From Streptomyces scopuliridis RB72 (GTDB taxonomy: Bacteria > Actinomycetota > Actinomycetes > Streptomycetales > Streptomycetaceae), in the NCBI RefSeq assembly GCF_000718095.1, contig NZ_JOEI01000016.1, forward strand, positions 124,001 through 188,000: 64,000 bases of DNA, read 5' to 3'. Position 1 is the stretch's first letter. Each line of letters opens with the position of its first letter. Under the pieces are notes generated by a model. It did no database searches. It saw only the letters and a program-made list of their open reading frames with translations, and was not told the origin of the DNA. Shown piece after piece: positions 50,807 to 58,549 of this stretch. The position numbers and the translations under genes are program-made.

Positions 50807-50973
50807 GCCGACACACCGGGGTGTGCCCGCCGGGTGCGGCCACACCTCCACTCGCTGCCGACGAAGGTGCTTTTGTCGAGGTCGGACAAGCATTCTCAGG
50901 TGCCCGTCTGGCCCCGTCAGGACCTACGCTTCCAGCCACGCGGCGCCCTCGCTGACCTCTTCCGGCTGCCCCA

Positions 50974-50995
50974 CCGGTGGACAGCCGGTGGACAG
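50974..50995 (+). repeat. tandem 11-bp repeat, right end of island 1
   Basis: Two copies of CCGGTGGACAG, identical to 39763-39784 and 118 bp from the attachment core. Candidate integrase arm site. Confidence 0.75.
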
Positions 50996-51031
50996 ACGCC
51001 TTTGGACCGTGTGTCACGGGGCGGCACAGGT

Positions 51032-51059
51032 CAACCTGTTGCACGTGCTCTGATCAGGC
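51032..51059 (+). repeat. conserved right-end block, island 1
   Basis: CAACCTGTTGCACGTGCTCT and the following GATCAGGC match 63564-63591 in 27 of 28 positions. It lies about 55 bp from the core in both islands, so both were made by related integration systems. Confidence 0.8.
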
Positions 51060-51112
51060 AGAACGTCACCCAACAACACAACGAGGCACCACGCAACACG
51101 ATGACTCATGGT

Positions 51113-51155
51113 CTCGTAATGCGTAGGTCTCGGGTTCGAATCCCGAAGGCGGCTC
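51113..51155 (+). repeat. attachment-site core, copy 2 (junction of islands 1 and 2)
   Basis: 43 bp identical to the tRNA-Thr 3' segment; with 63637-63687 the identity extends 8 bases to the left (CTCATGGT). No 5' tRNA half, so not a tRNA gene. Confidence 0.93.
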
Positions 51156-51162
51156 AGAGAAA

Positions 51163-51195
51163 CCCCAGGTCAGGTGCATTCTGACCTGGGGTTTT
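51163..51195 (+). terminator. terminator-like hairpin after attachment copy 2
   Basis: Perfect 11-bp stem CCCCAGGTCAG / CTGACCTGGGG, 7-base loop, TTTT tail; same stem as after copy 1. Confidence 0.85.
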
Positions 51196-51510
51196 GTGTT
51201 GCCCGGGACATGGCAGGGCGCACGGCCGTGAACCCATGGGATGGCTTCTGTGAGCGGTGCGTGAGCGGAGGGGCTGAGCCACCCCACTGCTGTAGCTTTC
51301 TTCGCGGCCGCGCGGGCCGTCCTCGCCTCGTCTTGCTCTGGAGGGGACCAGCTCTGAAGCACTCATGCCCATTCAGGCGCTGTCGGCGGCCACACCCGAC
51401 CTGCCGTCCTGTGTGATCAAGCCATGGAGGGGTTCTCTGGCCCAAGTCTGACCGTCTCCGAGAATCCGCTCTCAGCTCCGACAACCTCAGACTGCCGACG
51501 GCGGGAGTTG

Positions 51511-51663
51511 ATGCACCTTCAAACTCTTGTTGCACAGGGGTACTTCGAGGGGCTACTGTCTTTTGCAAAGAAACGATCAATCCTGGAGTCCCAGCACATG
51601 GAGCTCTCGGTCGGAAGCGTTCTTCGCTTCCTGCTGGAGACCCACCCCGCGCCCACCACGTGA
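51511..51663 (+). CDS. possible small protein upstream of the DUF3800 gene
   Basis: A 50-residue ORF from ATG 51511 (MHLQTLVAQGYFEGLLSFAKKRSILESQHMELSVGSVLRFLLE...), with GGGAG 4 bases before the start. Amphipathic and plausible, but codon bias is weak and no family is recognised. The remainder of 51196-51777 holds nothing else I can support. Confidence 0.3.
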   Translation: MHLQTLVAQGYFEGLLSFAKKRSILESQHMELSVGSVLRFLLETHPAPTT

Positions 51664-51777
51664 TCCGGCACGTAATACCGCTGGACGGCGTTGTGAGGAC
51701 CCGGGAGTGCCCAGACGTTCAGGACCTGCCTTACGTGCGAGCGCTGAGTGCCCTCGTGCGAGACGGAGGTCTTCAGA

Positions 51778-52446
51778 ATGAACAGCGCAGCGTCTCCCCG
51801 ATCCGTCGGCCCAGGTATCAGGGCATTCTGCGACGAATCTCTACGCTGTCGCACGGGCGGCACCGGGATCTACTTGATGTCGGCCGTAGTGCTGGCGTCC
51901 TACGAGGTACAACAGGCCCGGGACGTCATGGCGGCGTTACTTCTCAAGGGACAGCGCAAGCTTCACTGGCGGGACGAGTCCGCCAACCGGAGGCTCTTCC
52001 TCTCCCGGCGAGCGGCATCAATCGAGTCAGAGGTCGTTATCGCCACTTGGTGTGGGATGGACAGCGCACGTCAGGAGCGCCCCCGGAGGAAGGCCCAGCA
52101 GATACTACTCGCCGCCTTGGCCGATCGCGGCGTCACCGAGGCACTCTTCGAGTCCAGAGGGCCAGTCCGAGACAAGGGCGACATCGCTGGGTTGGCCGGG
52201 TTGCGCCGCTCGGGAGCGCTGCCGGACAGCCTGCGCGTGGGACACGTCGCGGGGCCTGCCGAGCACGCACTGTGGGCAGCCGATGTGGCCGTGGGAGCCT
52301 TCGGCGCGGCACTGGACGGCAAGCCCGAGTACTGGACCGAGCTACTCGGCGGCACGAAGGTGACGGTACTGAACTGCGGCCACTGTGACCTGCCACACGG
52401 CCCCGGTGCCACAGGCAAGCCGGACGCCCCGTGGTGCACGTCCTAA
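51778..52446 (+). CDS. DUF3800-like protein (RNase H-fold, putative nuclease)
   Basis: A 222-residue protein. The start GIRAFCDESLRCRTGGTGIYLMSAVVLASYE has the Asp-Glu-Ser strand followed by a second strand, typical of DUF3800; LKGQRKLHWRDESANRRLFL gives the KLHW block and ALWAADVAVGAFGAAL the C-terminal Asp helix. Together these are the presumed metal-binding acids of an RNase H-like nuclease. DUF3800 genes are frequent in mobile elements and defence islands. In-frame TTA at 51937-51939 (codon 54) suggests bldA dependence. ATG at 51778 has GGAGGT 7 bases upstream. Confidence 0.72.
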   Translation: MNSAASPRSVGPGIRAFCDESLRCRTGGTGIYLMSAVVLASYEVQQARDVMAALLLKGQRKLHWRDESANRRLFLSRRAASIESEVVIATWCGMDSARQERPRRKAQQILLAALADRGVTEALFESRGPVRDKGDIAGLAGLRRSGALPDSLRVGHVAGPAEHALWAADVAVGAFGAALDGKPEYWTELLGGTKVTVLNCGHCDLPHGPGATGKPDAPWCTS

Positions 52447-52588
52447 GCGCCATGCCGGCAGCGGCCGGACATCGCGAAGGCCAGGTGTCCGTCGTCCGGC
52501 GGATGACCTGGCCCCACTTCCGGGCCCTCCTGGGCCCAGCTCTTTCACTGTGCCTGTACTCCGTCACACGGTCAAGCGGGAGGCTTGC

Positions 52589-54490
52589 ATGAGCGACACG
52601 GAAAATGAGCGGGACATCTCGGAGCAGGACTACCAAGATCGGTTGGAGGTGCTTCGGGATCGCGTCGCGCACCTCGTGGTCAGAGACCGTCGATCCGTCG
52701 AGAGCGCAGCTGAGCGACTGGTACAGAAGGCGGATGTCGAGATAGGGCACACGGAGGAGACCGCGGCAGAGCTCCTCGCCACCGTCGTTGATCCGCGAAG
52801 TGTCCAGGCATCACAGATCAGACAGCAGCGGGTGCGAGGCAATCGGGTGCTGAATTTGCTGCGCACCACGGTGTGGACGCCACTACTACTCGTCGACGCG
52901 ACAAATGGCAGGTTCGTCGTTGGCCAGACGTATCTGTCCGATCCTCGGATTGGTGAGCTGGGCTCGGCGCACTTGGCTCTGCCTGCTCCAGAGTCTCCGC
53001 CCGCACTGCCTTCCCTCATCTACCGTGGATCTCGCGTGGCCGTGGCCGGTGCGCTGGACAGCAATGCTGCCTATGTCCTCCAGCACAACAACTGGATGGA
53101 GGACATCGCGGCTAACGGCATCCTCATGCCTTTGCTCGCCGGGCATGTGGAATTTCGCTTCAGCGACGGCACGCCGCGCCAAGCTGTAGGGGTTGTGGAC
53201 GGCACGTCGCGGACCGCCTCGGCACACAAGCTTCTTGGGTTGACTGAATCCGAGATCCTCGCCATGGAGCCGACCGCGCAACGACGTTGGCTCAACAAGC
53301 AGATGCGTGATCTCGGGACGGAGGCGGAGCGGCTTACCGAGGCTGCTGGTATGGATCTGGCAGCGCTAATCCGTACTGAGCAGAAGCTCAATGCCCTGAC
53401 TGCCGAGGCAGACCTCATTGTTGGCTGGGGCTGGGACGATAAGGCTACGCTTCAGCAGCGTACGGGTAAAGCAAGTTATGTCAGCACGTTGAATCTGGCA
53501 CTCGGCGCACAGAACATTGAGCCGAAGGCATTCTCGGCGGAGGCTCAGAAGACTCTTCTGGCCGAGCGGGCAGTGAATACGTTGGCCGACTATGCTCTGC
53601 TCAGTCCGGATGAACTGGTTTTTGCCCTGGGGCGTGAGGGTCTGGCAGAGGTCGCCAAGAAGCTTGGCCTCAGTACCCATCGCGACGAACGCTGCGCATG
53701 GTTGATTCGACTGATGACTATTCCGAAGAAGGAAGAGCGGAAGGTCATCAACGAAGTACTCGGGGTGAAATCGTTCTCCGCGAAGGGGCGATCACCTTAC
53801 GTCTTTGAACTGGCGCTCCGCTCCTTTTCTGGGCAGGACAGTCAGCTTCTGGACCGCGCGCGCAATGCCGCTGTGCATGCGCTCTGGACGAACGTGGGAC
53901 ACGAGTGGGAGGTCGTACCACGTCCTGAGGACGCTGACCTGGACAAGTTGGAGCGGGAAGCCCTCGCCGAGGTGGATGGTGGGGGAAGTGGTCCTTGCTG
54001 CTATGAGGTCGCTGCCCGGGCGGTCGTACCACTGCTGGCACTCGGTGGGCTGGGTGTAGACCGGGGGTCCGCCGCCTACCGTGGCCATGCCTCGGTGGTC
54101 GTCGACAAAATGATCACTAATGCCTGGGGGATCAAGCAGCTCATGGCTACCATCCGGGCTTCCCGGCAGCCGAAGCCGCAGTTTCCGCGGGTGGATGAGG
54201 ACGGCCAGACAATCAGTGATGGTGAACGGTCTAACACACCATCAGCAAACAATGACTGGCTGCGCACCCGGGTTCTGATGAAACCAACAAGCACGCCGGC
54301 TTCCAAGGCGGATGAGGCCCAGCAGCGTACGTTCACGGGGCTTGCAGGAGCGCGCGCCGGCTTCGATGCTTATCGTGAGTTGATGGAGCCGCCCTATCAA
54401 TCCTTGAACGGGGATGACTGGGTGACGGTGGCAAGGAATGCCCGTACTTTGTCGAAGGACCTCAGCCTCTACGTGGTCAGCGACGACTGA
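52589..54490 (+). CDS. large unknown protein with ParB/DGQHR-like motif
   Basis: 633 residues. RQQRVRGNRVLNLLRTTVWTPLLLVD near residue 75, then a beta-rich part ending in RQAVGVVDGTSRTASAHKLLG (about residues 205-225), which resembles the D-G-x-x-R signature of ParB/DGQHR-type proteins such as DndB. The rest is helical with no recognised domain. GGGAGG lies 5 bases before ATG 52589. Codon use is less GC-biased than in the core genome, pointing to transfer. 142 bp after the DUF3800 gene; the two probably form one unit. Function unknown. Confidence 0.68.
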   Translation: MSDTENERDISEQDYQDRLEVLRDRVAHLVVRDRRSVESAAERLVQKADVEIGHTEETAAELLATVVDPRSVQASQIRQQRVRGNRVLNLLRTTVWTPLLLVDATNGRFVVGQTYLSDPRIGELGSAHLALPAPESPPALPSLIYRGSRVAVAGALDSNAAYVLQHNNWMEDIAANGILMPLLAGHVEFRFSDGTPRQAVGVVDGTSRTASAHKLLGLTESEILAMEPTAQRRWLNKQMRDLGTEAERLTEAAGMDLAALIRTEQKLNALTAEADLIVGWGWDDKATLQQRTGKASYVSTLNLALGAQNIEPKAFSAEAQKTLLAERAVNTLADYALLSPDELVFALGREGLAEVAKKLGLSTHRDERCAWLIRLMTIPKKEERKVINEVLGVKSFSAKGRSPYVFELALRSFSGQDSQLLDRARNAAVHALWTNVGHEWEVVPRPEDADLDKLEREALAEVDGGGSGPCCYEVAARAVVPLLALGGLGVDRGSAAYRGHASVVVDKMITNAWGIKQLMATIRASRQPKPQFPRVDEDGQTISDGERSNTPSANNDWLRTRVLMKPTSTPASKADEAQQRTFTGLAGARAGFDAYRELMEPPYQSLNGDDWVTVARNARTLSKDLSLYVVSDD

Positions 54491-54498
54491 GCTTCAAC

Positions 54499-54537
54499 CC
54501 GCTATGCCGGGCTCCGCGCGGTAGCCAGGCATAGCGG
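54499..54537 (+). terminator. hairpin after the large unknown gene
   Basis: CCGCTATGCC pairs perfectly with GGCATAGCGG 8 bp after the stop (19-base loop). Probable terminator. Confidence 0.65.
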
Positions 54538-54908
54538 CCGCATTGCCGAGCCGGCTCCTACCCATGGCATGCAGAAGGGAGACGGTGCTCGTGATGCGCC
54601 GCGGGTTGGAGTCTGGTTGCCGTGGGAGCACCGGCATGTGGCACGAGGAGGGGGAGTCGGCGGCGCCGACAAGTTGCTGTTGCTTGTGTGCTTTTGCTCG
54701 ACTCCGTGGGCGATTCACTGCCACTGCCCGCCGGGAGCATCCAGCCCATGGCGGATGAGAGCACCTGGCTATCTTGACGAAGGCCCAGCCCGACGGAGCA
54801 GGAACCCGGCGCCACTCGACACGAAAGCCGGACTGCGAACATACTCACAAGCCCACACAAGAAAAACGGCCCACCAGAAGACCGGCAGACCGTTGGGTGA
54901 GGTCGGGG
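54538..54908. other. intergenic region, no gene recognised
   Basis: Convergent gap between the large unknown gene and the small secreted peptide gene. ORFs present lack starts and coding bias. Confidence 0.4.
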
Positions 54909-55046
54909 TTAGAGCATGATGCACCCGTTGTTATGGGCGGAGGGTGTTGTACCGGGTGGTACGGCTGCTGAAGCGGTCGGCGATGTCATCGTCAACGTCC
55001 CCACGGCTATGAGTGAAATTGCCGCGACAGCCCACTTGCGGTTCAC
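54909..55046 (-). CDS. small secreted peptide (45 residues)
   Basis: A short ORF from GTG 55046: NRKWAVAAISLIAVGTLTM..., a basic start, hydrophobic core and SPTASA-A cleavage site give a clear Sec signal peptide. The mature part would be about 18 residues, AVPPGTTPSAHNNGCIML, with one Cys near the C-terminus. A weak GAAAG site is 8 bases upstream. It is on the same strand as the AfsR-like regulator and starts 75 bp after its stop, so it may be cotranscribed or have its own promoter. No family recognised. Confidence 0.5.
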   Translation of the reverse strand: MNRKWAVAAISLIAVGTLTMTSPTASAAVPPGTTPSAHNNGCIML

Positions 55047-55120
55047 GTTGCACACTTTCTTCGAGACTCAAGATCGTTAGAGGCAACGTTACACGACTGG
55101 TGTGACTACTGGAAATTCGG

Positions 55121-58100
55121 TCAGGCTTCTACGTTCGTCGGCCGGTCGCCTTCGCTCGGTTCGTCGTCTTCGACGGTTGAGTCGCTCATCTTGTTTCCTA
55201 TTTCTGCCAAGCGGCTGCTTAGGATGTTCATTTCTCGGGGATCGAGAGTCCGAGTTTCCCCGAGCCCTTGCTGCAGTATGGCGGATATGTCGGAATCTTG
55301 TCCCAGGGTGACCCGCACGTCGGCCAATGCGATGTGCGCTTCGACTATTTCGTCGAGGTCGTGTATGCGGGCTGCCGTGGCAACGGCTGTCTGGAGGTGC
55401 TCGGTCGCGACGTCGAGTTTTCCCATGGCGAGGTTCGTTCTGCCCAGGCAGCGGTGCGCTTGTGCCATCTGATGGCCCGCGCCGATGGTCGTGGCGACTT
55501 TGAGCGCATCCAGATGGCAAATCAATGCCTTTTCATTGTCGCCTCTCTTGCGATACGCTTCACCGATGCCAATTAGCGTGTCGGCCTGACTCTTTCTGTC
55601 GCCCAGTGATCGAAACTCCAGGAGTGATTCCTGATGCAGGGGAAGGGCCGTGGCTGCGTCACCGAGTTCCGTGAGAACGCTGGCTAGATTAGTGCGCACC
55701 GTCGCTTGGTCGTAACGGTTTCCAGTCGTTTCGAGGAATGACATGGCCTCCTCGAATGAGCGGCGGGCAGATTCTTGATCCCCTTTGCGCCGGTACATGT
55801 CCCCTACGTTATTGAGTGTTCTCGCTGAAGAGGTTTTGTCGGCTGTTTCGGTGAATCCGGCGAGGGCCTTTTGGAAGTGGTCGAGTGCGCGATCATGTTC
55901 CCCTAGGAATAGTAGGGTTATGGCGATGTTATTATAGATGCGCGCCTTTTCCCAGGCGTTGCCGGATTTGTCTTGGATGGCGAAAGATTTTTGTAGGAGA
56001 CGAAGTGCGGTGAGGTTCTCACCGAGATGCCAATTTAGTGTTCCCGCTATTCGTAGTGCCTCGGCTTCGGCTTCCGAGTCGCCCGTGGTGCGGGCGATCG
56101 CCAAGGCCCGCTCGCCGGTCTCGGCTGCCTCGGTGTACCGCCCGGTGTTCGCGTGGGTGGTGCTCAGGCACAGCAGTGCGCGGCACAGGGCGGGTTGGGG
56201 GCCGGTCTCGGCCCAGTGTGTGACGGCGTGCTGGAGTGCGGTCTCAGCGTCTTGCCAGTGGCACTCCGCGTCGAGGAAGCCCGCCAAGGCGTAGGCGAGT
56301 TGGGCGGCGCGTTCGGGATGTCCGTAGGTGTGAGCGTTTTCTGCGGCGGCTAGCAGATTTGCGCGTTCGGCAGTTAGCCAGGACCTTGCTGAATCAGGAT
56401 CGGGCCAGTTCGGCACCGGTGCCCGAGCGCCGTTGTGCTGGGAGTCCCGCCGCATGCGGCGGGGATACACCAGACGGTCAGCCCGGTCGGCGGCTTCGAT
56501 GTAGAAATCGGTCAGCCGGCGTACGACTTGGTTGCGCTCCTGCTCGCTGTCTTCGGAGATGACCAGCAGGCGGGCATATTCGCGTAGTAGATCATGATAT
56601 CGATACCGGTCCGGCGTTAATTCCCGAAGGAGATGGCACGCCAGCAAGTCTTCCAGCAGTCGCTCGGTGTCCCCCGGTGACAGGTCCAGCATGGCTGCTG
56701 CCACGTCGGCTGTGAAGTCGGCGCCCGGGTGTAGCCCGAGGCGGCGGAACGCGGTGCGTTGCGCGTCGGTGAGGGTGTGGTAGGAGAGGTCGAATGCGCG
56801 TGTCATCTCATTGTCGGCGTCCCGGATTTCGGCGAGGCGGCCTGGGTTGCGGGCCAAGCGCTCGCTGAGGGTTCTCAGTGTCCAGGAGGGTCGGGCCCGA
56901 AAGCGGCTGGCCACTAGTTCGATAGCCAGGGGTAAATGACCGCATAGATCGATAATTCGCCGAACTTCCCTGAGGTTCGACGTGCGATCGTCGCCTGCGA
57001 ACCTACGGAAGAGGGTAATGGCGTCGGGTGTCGGCAGGACGTCCAGCGCGACGGTGCGGGCGTATGGGATGCCGGTGAGATGGCGGCGGCTTGTGGTGAT
57101 CACCAAGGACGCTGAGTTGCCGGGCAGGAGCGGAATGATCTGTGCCGAATTGGCGGCGTCATCCAGCACGATGATGGTTCTGCGCTCGGCCAGCATGTTC
57201 TGCCATAGAACGATCTGCTCTTCCAGATCGACGGGAATGGCTTGGGCAGGTGCACCCAGGAGTCGTAGGAGGGTGGCCAGTGCGGCGCTCGGGCTCAGCG
57301 GTTCCTGGGCTGGGGAGTGTGCCCGCATGTCCACATAGAGCTGTCCGTCAGGGAACCGCCTCGCCAGCCGGTCCGCGGTTCGTATGGCGATGGCCGTTTT
57401 GCCGACACCGGCCATGCCACTGACCGCTTCGAGTGAAATGACTGATCCGTCCGCTGTGGTATCGACTGATTCAGTCAGGGCCCGTATCTCGGTGCTCCGG
57501 CCGACGAGCGGCGGCTGGTGGGGGAGGTTCCTCGGCGCAAGCTGCGTTGATGCAGGTGATCGGAGCGAGAGCGGTGTGGTTGACGGTGCCGTCGAGCCTC
57601 CGGTCAGGTCATGGGTCGGCACATGGTCAAGGATGCCCTGGTGGATCCGGTTCAGTTCGGGACCGGGCCGCGCGCCGTACTCCGCCATCAGCAGGTGCCG
57701 GGCTTGCTGGTGGACCCGCAGGGCTTCGGTGTACCGTCCGCTGCCGTAGTACGCCAGCATGAGCTGGCCGAGCAGCGTCTCGTCGCCGGGATGCTGGTCG
57801 GCCAATGCGGACAGTTCGCTGACCAGATCTTCGAAGTGACCCAGCCGCAGCCGGGCAGCTATGCGGGACACAGTGGCGCGCAGTCGGCGCTCCGTCAGTG
57901 TCCGGCGTACGGTCTCAGCCCACAGGCCAGGAAGTCCCGTGAGCGGCTCGTCCTGCCACAGTTGTTCCGCGCGGGTGAGTATCTCTACCGTGCGTTGATC
58001 GTCCCCAACTGTCGATGTCCCGGCGATGCGCTGGAACAGGTGCCAGTCGATGGAGTCGCCTTCGGCCTGCAGGACGTAGGTATGGGCTCGGCTGATGATG

Positions 58101-58351
58101 CGGGGCATCCTCTTGCTCGGGCCGGCGCGGCGCAGGTGTTTGCGGATCCGCGAGACGTAGGTGTGGGCATTGTCGCGGGCGTGCGCGGGTGTTTGGCCGT
58201 CCCAGAGCCGGTCGATAAGAGAGTCCATGGAGAGAGAGCGGCCCACGTCGAGTGCGAGCGAGGCCAGCACGATGCGTTCCTTGTCGGATCCGAGCTCCAT
58301 CCTGTGTCCATCCAGACGGAGTCCCACGGGACCGAGAATGAGGATTTCCAC
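55121..58351 (-). CDS. AfsR/SARP-family regulator (wHTH-BTAD-NB-ARC-TPR)
   Basis: 1076 residues. Residues 1-95 are an OmpR-like winged helix (ILILGPVGLRLDG...RIVLASLALDVGRSLSMDSLIDRLWDG), followed by a bacterial transcriptional activation domain to about 240. An NB-ARC ATPase follows (SGMAGVGKTAIA, IIVLDDAA, ITTSRR), then about eight C-terminal TPRs. Such proteins activate secondary-metabolite or differentiation genes. GTG 58351 is preceded by GGGAGG, so the longer frame to 58396 is not used. In-frame TTA codons at 56933-56935 and 56618-56620. Divergent from the NLR gene; it may control island 2. Confidence 0.9.
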   Translation of the reverse strand: MEILILGPVGLRLDGHRMELGSDKERIVLASLALDVGRSLSMDSLIDRLWDGQTPAHARDNAHTYVSRIRKHLRRAGPSKRMPRIISRAHTYVLQAEGDSIDWHLFQRIAGTSTVGDDQRTVEILTRAEQLWQDEPLTGLPGLWAETVRRTLTERRLRATVSRIAARLRLGHFEDLVSELSALADQHPGDETLLGQLMLAYYGSGRYTEALRVHQQARHLLMAEYGARPGPELNRIHQGILDHVPTHDLTGGSTAPSTTPLSLRSPASTQLAPRNLPHQPPLVGRSTEIRALTESVDTTADGSVISLEAVSGMAGVGKTAIAIRTADRLARRFPDGQLYVDMRAHSPAQEPLSPSAALATLLRLLGAPAQAIPVDLEEQIVLWQNMLAERRTIIVLDDAANSAQIIPLLPGNSASLVITTSRRHLTGIPYARTVALDVLPTPDAITLFRRFAGDDRTSNLREVRRIIDLCGHLPLAIELVASRFRARPSWTLRTLSERLARNPGRLAEIRDADNEMTRAFDLSYHTLTDAQRTAFRRLGLHPGADFTADVAAAMLDLSPGDTERLLEDLLACHLLRELTPDRYRYHDLLREYARLLVISEDSEQERNQVVRRLTDFYIEAADRADRLVYPRRMRRDSQHNGARAPVPNWPDPDSARSWLTAERANLLAAAENAHTYGHPERAAQLAYALAGFLDAECHWQDAETALQHAVTHWAETGPQPALCRALLCLSTTHANTGRYTEAAETGERALAIARTTGDSEAEAEALRIAGTLNWHLGENLTALRLLQKSFAIQDKSGNAWEKARIYNNIAITLLFLGEHDRALDHFQKALAGFTETADKTSSARTLNNVGDMYRRKGDQESARRSFEEAMSFLETTGNRYDQATVRTNLASVLTELGDAATALPLHQESLLEFRSLGDRKSQADTLIGIGEAYRKRGDNEKALICHLDALKVATTIGAGHQMAQAHRCLGRTNLAMGKLDVATEHLQTAVATAARIHDLDEIVEAHIALADVRVTLGQDSDISAILQQGLGETRTLDPREMNILSSRLAEIGNKMSDSTVEDDEPSEGDRPTNVEA

Positions 58352-58549
58352 CAGCGCCCTCCCGCTGGTTCGTCCGTTATCCGACGAGCATGACACCAGC
58401 GGGAGGAGGCCGCCAGGTAGCGTTGAGATCCTGGCTCAATTGCTCTGCTGACTATTTTTGGCCTGATGCTGATCGCATCATTTCGACCTTGGCCAGGGTA
58501 GGACCGAAGTGGCTCGTTTAGGTAGCAACTGACAGGCGGGGGTGGACTG

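Larger units (their letters stand above)
50807..51112. other. right end of island 1, non-coding
   Basis: Holds the second copy of the 22-bp tandem repeat and a 28-bp block shared with the right end of island 2. No gene recognised. Confidence 0.5.

Noticed and set aside
51113..51155. Second and third tRNA-Thr genes
   Set aside because: Only the 3' half is present at 51113 and 63645; no acceptor 5' strand or D-arm upstream.
52133..52750. Minus-strand ORF overlapping the DUF3800 gene
   Set aside because: Arg/Pro-rich shadow frame; the plus strand has a proper Shine-Dalgarno and motif-bearing product.
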